From positions 5,699,836-5,763,835 of the forward strand of contig KL662191.1 in assembly GCA_000733415.1 (NCBI GenBank): a stretch of 64,000 nucleotides of DNA, given 5' to 3'. Both the position numbers and the translations under genes were made by a program. The stretch's first letter is position 1. Each line of letters begins with the position of its first letter. This DNA comes from [Leptolyngbya] sp. JSC-1 (GTDB taxonomy: Bacteria; Cyanobacteriota; Cyanobacteriia; Elainellales; Elainellaceae). Positions 42,927 through 52,471 of the stretch are shown here, piece after piece. Below the pieces are notes generated by a model. It was not told the origin of the DNA and did no database searches. It was given only the letters and a program-made list of their open reading frames with translations.

Positions 42927-43817
42927 TCCTGTCTCCTCATCGCATCCGGATCAGTAGCACATGATGCAAAACGCTGTTCAAATTTGTTTGAATCAGAGCA
43001 GTCAATCTGCCCTAGGCAGAGGAGATGATTTCAGTCACTAATGATGATTGTTCTAATCAGCCGAAATGATCTCTTGCCACTACTCTAGTGACGCTCTTCC
43101 AAAAATCGAAAAGCTTTTGGGATTTCTTTGGATTGTTCGTGTTTCAGCGAGTACTCTCGATCTCAATGAACGTAAAATCTCTATCTTTTTGCTTATGCTC
43201 TGTAGCGATAGCTACATAAGCTTTTTGCGATCCCAAAGAAAACCTTAAAGATGTTTGTAGTTGCCTAACTTTTCCCGTCCAACTGTTCTAGTCTAACGCT
43301 GTAACTCAAAAGGGTGATCTAACGTAGTGATAGACCACTGCTACCAGACTATGGAGTTTATAGATTGCTGCCGGTATAAATCGGTCCTTACCCTTAACGT
43401 CCCCTCGCCCAGGGTAGAGAACTCAATCCTGATGAAGTTCGGTTCAAAGCTCGCCCCAACCTGTAAGAAGCGGTTTGCAAAGGATTTTGTCTTCTGAATC
43501 CGCCCCCCTTTTCTGGGATGCCCGCAGGGCTATAATCTCCCACCAGTGGGGGACTTTGAACAGCGATGGTTCGGGGAAATCCCCCAGAATAGGAATTTGG
43601 GGGCTTGTTAAACGGATTCTAAGAATCAAGCTGTAAGGATAAAACTTCTTACATCTTTGTGAAGTTTGGGTTTGCTTGCCGAATTATTCCTTCACCATAA
43701 GGGAGATAGTGAACTTGCAAAAATTTGCTCTTCCCAACTGCTCTTCCCAGTTTCTCGTTCTTCTGAGTCAACCTTCTGAGTCAATCAAGAGTCAATCCAT
43801 TAGTAGCCGTATTAGCC
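42927..43817. other. Intergenic region between ctaA and ctaC, 891 bp
   Basis: No convincing gene. At 43511-43593 is a copy of the dispersed repeat also found inverted at 34785-34824, with a 27-nt identical core and a shared CCCCCAGAATAGG. Short G-run/C-run inverted pieces surround it. The divergent promoters of ctaA and ctaC must be here, but no site could be assigned. Confidence 0.5.
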
Positions 43818-44876
43818 GTGAATATTCCAAATAGTATTTTGACGATGCTGGCAGGAATTGCCCTCACCCTAGTCAGCCTTTGGTACGGGCAAAATCATGG
43901 TTTAGCTCCCGTGCAGGCGTCCGCCGATGCTGTCTTGGTCGATGATTTGTTCAACACCATGATGACCGTCGGCATGGGCATCTTTTTGCTGGTAGAAGGC
44001 GTGCTGATTATTTGCATGTTCAAATTTCGGCGTAAACCGGGCGACGATACCGATGGTCCTCCAATTGCTGGCAACATCCCGCTCGAAATTTTGTGGACTG
44101 CGATCCCAGTCGTGATTGTGCTGGTGATCGGAGTGTACAGCTTTGAAATTTACCGCATTGAGGGTGGCTTTGACCCAGAAGCGGCTGAACAGTCGCCGGT
44201 CCAAGTGTCGCCAGTCCAAGTGGCCATGCTGCCGGATACTGAAATGAGTGCCCCCCTTCTACCGCCAGCCAGCCAGCCAGTCAGCCACAAACCGATGCAC
44301 AATCACATGGCGCTTGGGGTAGGCGGTATGCCGGATCAGATGAAAGACCCCGATCTGACCGTGAACGTGATGGGTCTGCAATACGCTTGGATTTTTACCT
44401 ATCAGGATACGGGCGTTACCGCTGGCGAACTGCACTTACCTGCCGATAAGGATGTGAAGCTGGTGATCAAGGCGCAGGATGTGCTGCACGCCTTCTGGCT
44501 GCCCCAGTTCCGGCTGAAGCAGGATGCGATTCCTGGTCAAGATGCCGAGCTTCGCTTTACCCCCACCCGCGTCGGTGAGTACCCAATTATCTGCGCCGAA
44601 CTCTGCGGTCCCTATCACGGCGCAATGGCCAGCAAGCTGTATGTGCAGCCAGCCGATGAATTTGATCAGTGGTTGCAGCAGCAAATCGCCAGCCAGCCCA
44701 ATTCGGATCAAACCGTTGCTGCCAAGCCAGCCGCAGACCGCACGGATGCTGACTATCTGGCTACCTTTGCTGCTCACAATCCAGTGGATGCGGCAGCCTT
44801 AGAGCAACTGCATCCCCATTCCATGCAGCACTCAATGTCTGAGCAAGCGGCCCAATCCCTCCAGCCAACGGCTTGA
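43818..44876 (+). CDS. ctaC: Cytochrome c oxidase subunit II
   Basis: A 352-residue subunit II with two N-terminal membrane helices (SILTMLAGIALTLVSLWYG and the second at about 50-70) and a periplasmic or lumenal cupredoxin domain. The CuA ligands are in DVLHAFWLP and CAELCGPYHGAM (Cys-x3-Cys-x3-His-x2-Met). A Pro/Met/His-rich insert of about 50 residues (115-165) precedes the CuA domain. Translation begins with GTG at 43818. First gene of ctaC-ctaD-ctaE. Confidence 0.96.
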   Translation: MNIPNSILTMLAGIALTLVSLWYGQNHGLAPVQASADAVLVDDLFNTMMTVGMGIFLLVEGVLIICMFKFRRKPGDDTDGPPIAGNIPLEILWTAIPVVIVLVIGVYSFEIYRIEGGFDPEAAEQSPVQVSPVQVAMLPDTEMSAPLLPPASQPVSHKPMHNHMALGVGGMPDQMKDPDLTVNVMGLQYAWIFTYQDTGVTAGELHLPADKDVKLVIKAQDVLHAFWLPQFRLKQDAIPGQDAELRFTPTRVGEYPIICAELCGPYHGAMASKLYVQPADEFDQWLQQQIASQPNSDQTVAAKPAADRTDADYLATFAAHNPVDAAALEQLHPHSMQHSMSEQAAQSLQPTA

Positions 44877-44951
44877 TGCTCCGTTCCTCGAACCCTGACG
44901 ATGCTGCCCTATCTGGTAGCGGAACCATTCCACCGTCTGTTGCAATTCGTT

Positions 44952-46634
44952 ATGACTCAAACAGAAGCGCCCACAACCAAGCTACCCTCCGGCCACCATC
45001 CTGCGCAGGAACGCAAGTGGCAGGACTATTTCACCTTCAACACCGATCACAAAGTGATTGGGATTCAGTACCTCGTTACTTCCTTTGTCTTCTTTGCAAT
45101 TGGGGGCCTGATGGCGGATGTGATCCGCACCGAGCTGCGAACTCCTGCCTCGGATGTGGTCAGCCCCGAACTGTATAACCAACTGCTCACCCTGCACGGC
45201 ACGATCATGATCTTTCTCTGGATCATTCCGGCGGGGGCAGGGCTGGCCAATTACCTGATTCCCCTGATGATTGGGGCGCGGGACATGGCCTTTCCCAAAA
45301 TGAATGCCTTGGCCTTTTGGATGCTGCCGCCAGCCGGGGTGTTACTCGCTCTCAGCATTCTGGTAGATGCACCCCAAGCTGGTTGGACTTCCTATCCACC
45401 CCTCAGCCTGATGACGGGCAAAGTCGGTGAAGGCATCTGGATTTTTTCGTTGCTGGTGCTCGGAACTTCCTCGATTCTGGGGGCAATCAATTTCTTTACC
45501 ACCATCATCAAGATGCGCGTCCCCAGCATGGACCTCAACAGCATGCCGTTGTTTTGCTGGTCGATGCTAGCCACCTCGGCTCTGATTTTGATTGGGACGC
45601 CGGTGTTGGCCGGTGCGCTAATTCTGCTGGCCTTTGATTTGCTGGTGGGAACGGCCTTTTTCAATCCCACGGGAGGCGGCGATCCGGTGGTGTATCAGCA
45701 TATGTTCTGGTTCTATTCCCATCCGGCGGTATACATCATGATTCTGCCGCTGTTTGGGGCAATTTCCGAAATTATTCCGGTGCATGCGCGCAAACCAATC
45801 TTTGGCTATTTGGCAATTGCCTACTCCAGTCTGGCGATTTCGTTCTTGGGTCTAATTGTCTGGGCGCACCACATGTTTACCAGCGGCACCCCAGCTTGGC
45901 TGCGGATGTTCTTTATGATTACCACGATGGTGATTGCCGTACCGACGGGCATCAAGGTATTTAGCTGGTTGGCGACTATGTGGGGCGGCAAAATTGCCCT
46001 CAATAGTGCCATGCTGTTTGCCATGGGTTTTGTCGGTGAATTTGTGATCGGCGGCATTAGCGGCGTCATGGTGGCGTCTGTACCGTTTGATATTCACGTT
46101 CACGACACCTACTTTATTGTGGCTCACCTGCACTATGTCTTGTTTGGTGGCAGTGTGTTTGGCATCTACGCCGCCATATACCACTGGTTCCCCAAAATGA
46201 CCGGACGAATGATGAATGAGCCGTTGGGTATCGTTCACTTTATCCTCACCTTGATTGGCATGAACCTCACCTTTATGCCGATGCACGCGCTGGGAATGCA
46301 GGGCATGAATCGTCGCGTCGCCCTCTACGATCCGCAGTTTCAGCCGCTGAACGAACTCTGCACAATTGGAGCCTATATTCTGGCCGTTTCGACGGTGCCT
46401 TTCTTGATCAACGCCGTTTGGAGCTGGATCAAGGGAGCCAAAGCCGGTGACAATCCCTGGAATGCCCTCACCCTAGAATGGCAGACTACTTCCCCGCCGG
46501 AGATCGAAAACTTCGAGACCCTGCCGGTTCTGGCCTGGGGTCCTTACGACTACGGCGTCGAGCGCATTCCTGAGGACATCGAGCCGCCGCTGACCTCGCC
46601 CGAACTTCAGCCCGATACCTCGGCGCTTTCTTAA
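44952..46634 (+). CDS. ctaD: Cytochrome c oxidase subunit I
   Basis: The heme-copper catalytic subunit, 560 residues with 12 membrane helices, reducing oxygen to water. Heme a ligands are in LTLHGTIMIF and HLHYVLFGG; CuB histidines in FYSHPAVYIM and WAHHMFTSG. The motif FYSHPAVY, lacking the K-channel-associated HPEVY glutamate, places it in the A2-type oxidases by the established scheme. I chose the ATG at 44952 (MTQTEAPTTKLP) rather than 44901 because the upstream codons lack family similarity. Confidence 0.96.
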   Translation: MTQTEAPTTKLPSGHHPAQERKWQDYFTFNTDHKVIGIQYLVTSFVFFAIGGLMADVIRTELRTPASDVVSPELYNQLLTLHGTIMIFLWIIPAGAGLANYLIPLMIGARDMAFPKMNALAFWMLPPAGVLLALSILVDAPQAGWTSYPPLSLMTGKVGEGIWIFSLLVLGTSSILGAINFFTTIIKMRVPSMDLNSMPLFCWSMLATSALILIGTPVLAGALILLAFDLLVGTAFFNPTGGGDPVVYQHMFWFYSHPAVYIMILPLFGAISEIIPVHARKPIFGYLAIAYSSLAISFLGLIVWAHHMFTSGTPAWLRMFFMITTMVIAVPTGIKVFSWLATMWGGKIALNSAMLFAMGFVGEFVIGGISGVMVASVPFDIHVHDTYFIVAHLHYVLFGGSVFGIYAAIYHWFPKMTGRMMNEPLGIVHFILTLIGMNLTFMPMHALGMQGMNRRVALYDPQFQPLNELCTIGAYILAVSTVPFLINAVWSWIKGAKAGDNPWNALTLEWQTTSPPEIENFETLPVLAWGPYDYGVERIPEDIEPPLTSPELQPDTSALS

Positions 46635-46741
46635 AAAGTCAGGACGAAGCATTTTCTGATTAATTTGTCTGATTGCGCTCTAGACTATTGGGCAAATGCT
46701 TCGCCCCTACCCTTCTCATTGTTGTTACTATCCAAAGGCTT

Positions 46742-47362
46742 ATGCAAGGTTCCACTGTCGATTCTGCCAAGGCTGCGTTGAACTATCACGGTACGGTTGC
46801 AGGCGCAGAGCACGAAGCCCATCCCGACCATCGCATTTTCGGTGTGATTGTGTTCCTGGCCGCGGAGAGCATGATTTTTCTGGGGCTGTTCATGGCCTAC
46901 CTGACGTTTCGCGCCGTCTACCCGACTTGGCCGCCTGAAGGCACCCCCGAACGCGAGCTGCTGCTGCCCGGAATTAACACCTTGATTCTGATCGGCAGTA
47001 GTTTTGTCATCCACCAGGCCGATACGGCAATCAAGCAGAACGATGTGGGTGGCCTGCGCAAGTGGTTTGGGATCACCGCTGCCATGGGAGCCATCTTCCT
47101 GGTCGGCCAGATCTATGAGTATCACAATCTAGAATTTGGCCTCACCACCAACCTCTATGCCAGCACCTTCTACGTCCTGACGGGCTTCCACGGTCTGCAC
47201 GTGTTTTTGGGACTATGCCTGATTCTGGCGGTGCTGTGGAGAGCGCGTCGCAAAGACCACTACTCCAGCGAGCACCATTTTGGCGTCGAAGCGGCCGAAC
47301 TCTACTGGCACTTTGTCGATGTGGTGTGGATCATCCTGTTTATTCTGCTGTATCTGCTCTGA
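46742..47362 (+). CDS. ctaE: Cytochrome c oxidase subunit III
   Basis: A 206-residue subunit III with about five helices, supporting the catalytic core. Family features are HPDHRIFGVIVFLAAESMIFLGLF, TGFHGLHVFLGL and the C-terminal AAELYWHFVDVVWIILFILLYLL. The frame opens at a TTG at 46673, but I chose the ATG at 46742. It follows ctaD by 107 bp. Confidence 0.95.
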   Translation: MQGSTVDSAKAALNYHGTVAGAEHEAHPDHRIFGVIVFLAAESMIFLGLFMAYLTFRAVYPTWPPEGTPERELLLPGINTLILIGSSFVIHQADTAIKQNDVGGLRKWFGITAAMGAIFLVGQIYEYHNLEFGLTTNLYASTFYVLTGFHGLHVFLGLCLILAVLWRARRKDHYSSEHHFGVEAAELYWHFVDVVWIILFILLYLL

Positions 47363-47501
47363 GATAACTATCTGACCTAAAGCGGCTGGGGTGAAGGCTC
47401 TGGCCCTTTGGAGTCAGATCACAGCAATTCGATTCGCCTTTAATTCAGTCTTTAATCATTAATTCTTAAAAACAATTAGCAGCCTAGTGGGAGCCGCTCA
47501 A

Positions 47502-48338
47502 ATGGGAACTTCAGTCGATGTCAACAGCGAAAACTTTATGGCCGAGGTGGCAGAAAAATCGTTTGAGAAGCCGGTTTTGGTAGATTTCTTTGCCCAGTGG
47601 TGCGGCCCCTGTCAGCTCTTGAAGCCAATGTTAGAAAAGCTGGTACAGGAACATGATGTGGTGCTAGCCAAGGTTGACATCGACCGCAGCCCCGATCTAG
47701 CCAACACCTATCGAGTGGAAGGCGTGCCGGATGTGCGGGTAGTGATGCAGGGCAAGATGTACAGCGGCTTCGTCGGCGTTTTACCCGAACCGCAACTGAA
47801 GGATTTTGTCACCCAGCTCAGCGCTTTCTATGCCCAGTTGGGTAGCAAGTCGGAACTCGAACTTAGTCTCGAATCCGTACAGCAGCAGATTGCCGAGGGC
47901 AACATTCCCGCCGCCAAGGAGCAACTGGCCCAACTGCGCCAGCAGTATCCTGACAATGCGGCTATCGCCGTTTTTAGCGCCAGTTTTTTGATCAGTCTGG
48001 ATGAACTGGGTGAGGCAGAACGAGTGCTAGCTCCCATCTCGGACGGCATGGAGGGGTTTCCTCAGGCAGAAGCCCTACGCAACCTGATCTACCTGAAGCT
48101 GGACAGTGCTAAGCCCTACACTCATGAACTAGACGAGCCGTTCTTTCAGGCGGTACAAGCCACGCTAGCCGCCAATTATGAAACCGCTCTGCAAGGCTTT
48201 CTGCAAATTCTCAACCAAGACCGCAAGTATCGCGAGGATGGTGCCCGCAAGGCGATGCTAATGATTTTTGACCTGCTGGGCGATGAGCATCCGTTCACCA
48301 AGGAGTACCGCAGAAAGCTGACCTCTGCTTTGTACTAA
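47502..48338 (+). CDS. Thioredoxin-TPR protein (CnoX/YbbN-like)
   Basis: A 278-residue protein: thioredoxin domain (residues 1-105) with the active-site WCGPC in DFFAQWCGPCQLL, then a helical TPR-like part (AKEQLAQLRQQYPDNAAIAV, then GEAERVLAPI). This layout is that of the YbbN/CnoX co-chaperone-like thioredoxins, which protect proteins from oxidation and pass them to chaperones. Soluble. I chose the ATG at 47502 over the GTG at 47487. It follows the oxidase operon by 139 bp. Confidence 0.9.
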   Translation: MGTSVDVNSENFMAEVAEKSFEKPVLVDFFAQWCGPCQLLKPMLEKLVQEHDVVLAKVDIDRSPDLANTYRVEGVPDVRVVMQGKMYSGFVGVLPEPQLKDFVTQLSAFYAQLGSKSELELSLESVQQQIAEGNIPAAKEQLAQLRQQYPDNAAIAVFSASFLISLDELGEAERVLAPISDGMEGFPQAEALRNLIYLKLDSAKPYTHELDEPFFQAVQATLAANYETALQGFLQILNQDRKYREDGARKAMLMIFDLLGDEHPFTKEYRRKLTSALY

Positions 48339-48474
48339 GGTTCTAACTAAGGTCCTAACAGATCAATCTAATCAATCAGAAATTAGTCAGAAACTCTGTA
48401 ACATCAATGTTGTTAGCCTACAATCTTAGTTTCTGAGTTGGGCTGAGAATGCAGCTTGCAGTAAGGTTAGCAAT

Positions 48475-49296
48475 ATGAGTTTTGATTTCTCTACTGCCTC
48501 AGATGCAATCACGAACCCGTTAAGCTACTTTTCTGATCAAGGCAAAGATTACGAAAAGTATCGCCCGATTTATCCATCTGCCGCGATCGACACAATTTTG
48601 TTGGGTTTAGGTTCTCCGATTCAGGTTGTGGCTGCTGATGTTGGAGCCGGAACAGGGATTGGAGCAAGGTTGTTGGCAGATCGAGGTGTTCAGGTTGTGG
48701 CGATCGAACCCAACGAAGAAATGAGAACGGCATCGACTCCCCATGAAAGAGTAGAGTTTCTGGCTGGAACTGCTGAGCAGATTCCGCTGAAGAATGCATC
48801 GGTCGATTTAGTCACCTCGTTTCAAGCCTTCCATTGGTTCGACCTTGACAAAAGTCTGCAAGAGTTTCGCCGTATTCTCAAACCTGGTGGGCGCTTGACA
48901 TTAATATGGAGCCTTTGGGATCAAGAGGATCTTGTTTCCAAAGAATACACTCGCTTAATTTTTGAGTCATCCAAAGATGGAGAGCATCAACCCCAATCTC
49001 GGATGCGCCTGCAAACATGGTTCAAGAGCATACGCTATCAACTGTTTTGGCAAGGGTTATGGCTGCCTTACTTTACAAGCTTACAGCGACATGAGTTTGA
49101 GTTTAGTCAATATCTAGATTTTCTGGCATTGGTAGGTTTAGCTCGAAGTCAGGGATTTACCCCATCTGGAGGAAAAGGCTTGGAAAAACTGATGTCAAAC
49201 TTAGCCCTATTCCATCAACGCTTCTGCGATCATCAGGGTTCGGTAAAGTTAATTTATCGCACGCGCTTGTACACTGCAATTTCTAGTCATTTTTAA
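48475..49296 (+). CDS. Class I SAM-dependent methyltransferase
   Basis: A 273-residue Rossmann-fold methyltransferase. Motif I is VAADVGAGTGIGARLL, followed by an acidic VVAIEPNEEMR, motif II-like EQIPLKNASVDLVTSFQAFHWFD and RILKPGGRLTLIWSLWD. This is the UbiE/YcgJ-like type; small-molecule or lipid substrates are possible but unknown. No operon partner. Confidence 0.9.
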   Translation: MSFDFSTASDAITNPLSYFSDQGKDYEKYRPIYPSAAIDTILLGLGSPIQVVAADVGAGTGIGARLLADRGVQVVAIEPNEEMRTASTPHERVEFLAGTAEQIPLKNASVDLVTSFQAFHWFDLDKSLQEFRRILKPGGRLTLIWSLWDQEDLVSKEYTRLIFESSKDGEHQPQSRMRLQTWFKSIRYQLFWQGLWLPYFTSLQRHEFEFSQYLDFLALVGLARSQGFTPSGGKGLEKLMSNLALFHQRFCDHQGSVKLIYRTRLYTAISSHF

Positions 49297-49309
49297 AGTG
49301 CGACCAATT

Positions 49310-49571
49310 ATGAATAAAAAATCCCTGCAAAAAAAGGCTAAATGGGTAAACGACTAAAGCAACTTGCTCAAGATGGACATAACATCTATCGTACAGAAGT
49401 GGAATGTTTAATGTTTTGCCGCAGTGGCCCGCTTGCCGTTGTCTACCCTGAAGGAACTTGTATTGTGAAGTGACTCCAGAAGTCTGTGAACGTATCATTC
49501 AAGAGCATTTGTTGAAAGGCAAACCCGTTGAAGAATTGATATTTGCTTGTAACCCATTGAACGATTTGTAA
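49310..49571 (+). pseudogene. Decayed (2Fe-2S) ferredoxin domain protein
   Basis: Three frames together give a thioredoxin-like 2Fe-2S ferredoxin remnant: GKRLKQLAQDGHNIYRTEVE, CLMFCRSGPLAVVYPEGT, then after a missing G (TTGTATTGTG, where TGG-TAT is expected) VTPEVCERIIQEHLLKGKPV and EELIFACNPL. The N-terminal cysteine pair is also lost behind another shift near 49345. Two or more frameshifts mean no functional product. Confidence 0.7.
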
Positions 49572-49752
49572 GCACACCCTATACAGGCTAACAACCGTTG
49601 CACTGGAACTGACCAATTAGGACTTGCCAGTATGGTCAGTCGAGAGGCAAAGGATCTGCATCCGGTAAGCGCGACCGTTAGCAGCGGGCAAAATGCCTGC
49701 ACTTTTGTCTACTTTGGGTGAATACCTCACCTCGAACTTAGGTACCCCGACC

Positions 49753-51075
49753 CTAGGAAAGCACCCGCAACACGCTGGGAATACTGGCAATCGTTTCAAA
49801 GGTGCGAATTTCGTCAAGCGCCTGCCGGAAATTGCCTTCTCGCACATCATGGGTAATCACCACGATTTCTGCCAGCTCATCCCGCATGCCGATCTGCACC
49901 ACCGACTCGATGCTGACGTTGTAGTTGCCAAAGCAGGTGCCCAACTTGCCAATCACGCCCGGACTGTCTTTGGCCAGAAACCGTACATAGAAGCGCGTCA
50001 CCAGTTCAGCCATCGGCGCAATCGCACAATAGTCTTGATGGGAACAGGCCAACAGTGGGTCCAGCAATGGTGTGCCATCGGCTCGCATCACTGCTTCTCG
50101 CCCCACTTTTAAGATCGCCGCAATATTGAGAATGTCGGCTACGACCGCACTAGCCGTTGGACCCGAACCCGCTCCCGGCCCGAAGAACATCACCTGCCCA
50201 ACCGGGTCGCCCTCGATCAGAATCGCGTTAAACACGCCATTGACGCTAGCTAGCGGATGGGTTTTAGGGACGAACGTTGGGTGAACGCGCACCTGAAGCG
50301 CATCGGAATCGGGTGCCTCGTCGCGTTTGGCGGTGGCTAACAGCTTGATCACAAATCCTAGCCGGTCGGCGTAGGTGATATCGGCAGCGCTGATTTTGCG
50401 AATTCCTTCACAGTGCACTTCTGGCAGCTTGATGCGTCCCCCAAACGCTAGCGACGCCAGGATGGCAATTTTATCCGCCGCATCGAGGCCATCGACATCA
50501 GCAGTCGGGTCGGCTTCGGCATAACCCAGGCGCTGGGCATCGGCCAGAACGGCGTCGAAATCGCTGCCCTCGGTCTGCATCCGCGTGAGGATGTAGTTGG
50601 TTGTGCCGTTGACGATACCCGTTAGAGCACGAATCCGATTGGCGCAGAGCGATTGTTTTAACGGCTCGATTACCGGAATCCCACCGGCGACAGCAGCTTC
50701 CAGCAGCACATACACTCCGGCCTGATTCGCGGCAGTAAAAATCTCGTCGCCATAGCGGGCGATCGCAGCCTTGTTGGCCGTAACCACATGTTTGCCATGC
50801 TCAATTGCCTTCAGCATCAGCGAGCGAGCTGGTTCCAACCCACCGATTACCTCAACCACGATATCGACCGCTGGATCGGTGACAATCGATTCCAGATCCG
50901 TTGTGATCAGCTCAGGTGGCAGGGTGACGCTGCGGGGTTTATCGAGCGAGCGCACGCCAACCCGATGGATCTCAATCTCCTGCAGCAACGGGTGGCGTTG
51001 GGTTGGATTCAGAAGAATTTCTACCGTTCCGGTGCCAACTGTACCTAGTCCCAGCAGACCAATCTTAAAAGCCAC
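49753..51075 (-). CDS. hom: Homoserine dehydrogenase
   Basis: Reduces aspartate semialdehyde to homoserine for threonine and methionine synthesis. The 440-residue enzyme has the NAD(P) motif LLGLGTVGTG, VVTANKAAIARYG, the substrate motif GGIPVIEPLKQSL, GIVNGTTNYIL and the ADPTADVDGLDAADK signature. A C-terminal ACT domain (about 360-440, RFYVRFLAKDSPGVIGKLG) points to allosteric control by threonine. Cytoplasmic and monocistronic. Confidence 0.97.
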   Translation of the reverse strand: MAFKIGLLGLGTVGTGTVEILLNPTQRHPLLQEIEIHRVGVRSLDKPRSVTLPPELITTDLESIVTDPAVDIVVEVIGGLEPARSLMLKAIEHGKHVVTANKAAIARYGDEIFTAANQAGVYVLLEAAVAGGIPVIEPLKQSLCANRIRALTGIVNGTTNYILTRMQTEGSDFDAVLADAQRLGYAEADPTADVDGLDAADKIAILASLAFGGRIKLPEVHCEGIRKISAADITYADRLGFVIKLLATAKRDEAPDSDALQVRVHPTFVPKTHPLASVNGVFNAILIEGDPVGQVMFFGPGAGSGPTASAVVADILNIAAILKVGREAVMRADGTPLLDPLLACSHQDYCAIAPMAELVTRFYVRFLAKDSPGVIGKLGTCFGNYNVSIESVVQIGMRDELAEIVVITHDVREGNFRQALDEIRTFETIASIPSVLRVLS

Positions 51076-51580
51076 AGTTCCAACTCACTCTTCGATGGTT
51101 CTTCCCAATTGTAGGTGGGCAGGGCAGCTTGGTGAACCTCCGGCTGGATTTGATGGCTAACTAGGGACAAACGATGCTTCAGCAAAGCCCCTGAACCGGA
51201 ACAGGACTTTACAAATTGTTTATGAAGGTGCTTGAAAATGAAGTAATCTTTACCTGTACTTCAAAATCTCTTGATGGTTCTACGGGCCGAGTATCGGCTT
51301 AATGCCATAGAATGTGACTATCGCTGTGACAGCACCTAGACTGCTAACTACGCAGTTTCTCCTTTAATTTCTCTACCAAGCCCCCACTCATCCCCTCAAA
51401 CATAGGCTTTTTAATCGAAGCTTTAATGGGGTAGGCAGTCGCCAACGAGTCTGAGTTGATACCTGCGAGTTAACACTGAGTGTCTATATTGTATTTTCAC
51501 TGTGTATGCCTGGAGTACTCCCTGCAAGACTTGAGTTAGTTGCCCTGAAGACCACCAGGCAGTCCAGGAGTTAAGTTGAG
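51076..51580. other. Gene-free stretch, about 505 bp
   Basis: No ORF with coding character and no strong repeat. It separates hom from the 209-aa gene, which are divergent, and probably holds both promoters. Confidence 0.4.
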
Positions 51581-52210
51581 ATGGATAGCGAAAAGCAGCA
51601 GTGCTACCAGGTTGCCCTCCCTGAAGCTTCTCACCCCATCGACTCAGTCAAGGTAACGGCTGCCCAGACGGAGCCGCTGCACTCGCTGATGTCATCCACA
51701 GAACCGATAAATACTGCCTCTGGGGATGCTGAAGCCAATTTACCAGCCGTGATTGAGAGTGGGGAACCCGAAGACCTTCTAGAGTACATCCGTGGCGGCC
51801 AGGTTTGGCTGGTCAACAGCCGGCAGCGGAATGGCGTCATTCTTTGTAAACCGTTTCATACCGAGTTTGCTGGCCCTGGAGCTGCGGTGGGTGGCTACCT
51901 CGACCTCGACTGTCAGCGGGTGATTCCAATGGGCAGACTGTCGTTGGTGCGTCCTACCTCCCATCAGGAGCGCCAAAACGCCTATCTGATTCGCCGCCAG
52001 TGGATTAAGCTAACCCAGCAAGTCACGGACAAGTCAGCTCCCCTACAGCGGGCACAGATGATTTTGAACCAGTTTGAAACCTACTTTGACAAAGAGACGA
52101 TCGCCCGCATTCCCGATGAAGCCTTTGCCTTGATGGTCGGTGTGCTGCCCTACACGATTCGTATGGCCCGTCGCCCACCCGGTAAACTCACAGTCCGAGT
52201 CAGGGGCTGA
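51581..52210 (+). CDS. Conserved hypothetical protein, 209 aa
   Basis: A 209-residue soluble protein. The first 70 residues are low in structure (Ser/Glu/Pro-rich) and the rest is compact: LLEYIRGGQVWLVNSRQRNG, CKPFHTEFAGPGAAVGGYLD, then a helical region QRAQMILNQFETYFDKETIA and an Arg-rich end. It looks like a cyanobacterial family of unknown function. AGGAG lies upstream of the ATG. No partner gene. Confidence 0.7.
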   Translation: MDSEKQQCYQVALPEASHPIDSVKVTAAQTEPLHSLMSSTEPINTASGDAEANLPAVIESGEPEDLLEYIRGGQVWLVNSRQRNGVILCKPFHTEFAGPGAAVGGYLDLDCQRVIPMGRLSLVRPTSHQERQNAYLIRRQWIKLTQQVTDKSAPLQRAQMILNQFETYFDKETIARIPDEAFALMVGVLPYTIRMARRPPGKLTVRVRG

Positions 52211-52299
52211 TTTTAGGTTTTGAGTTTTAAGTTTTGAGTTTTAAGTTTTGGGTTACTAGCCAGCGCGCCACAGGTAACCAATACTCTGCGTCCAATCCG

Positions 52300-52376
52300 C
52301 CCCTACCCCCTACCCCCTACCCCCTACCCCCCACCCCCTACCCCCTACCCCCCACCCCCTACCCCCTACCCCCTAC
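52300..52376. repeat. CCCCTAC low-complexity tract
   Basis: About ten units of the type CCCCCTAC in tandem, with some CCCCCAC variants. Same character as the tracts at 22420-22645 and 63928-64000 and the insert in radA. Confidence 0.85.
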
Positions 52377-52471
52377 TAAAAATCCAGATCTGCTCGCTTA
52401 GGCAACTATCTCTTCTAGACTGATAAGGGAGTCTGCTTTGCTAACTTTGCTCCTTTCAGGAAGATTTTGTC

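Noticed and set aside
43066..43248. 60-aa ORF in the ctaA-ctaC spacer
   Set aside because: No ribosome-binding site, no similarity to any pattern, AT-rich chance frame.
49693..50112. 139-aa ORF antisense to hom
   Set aside because: It lies opposite the ACT domain of a well supported gene and shows no family.
52300..52376. CRISPR array
   Set aside because: The units are short, simple C-rich repeats without spacers.
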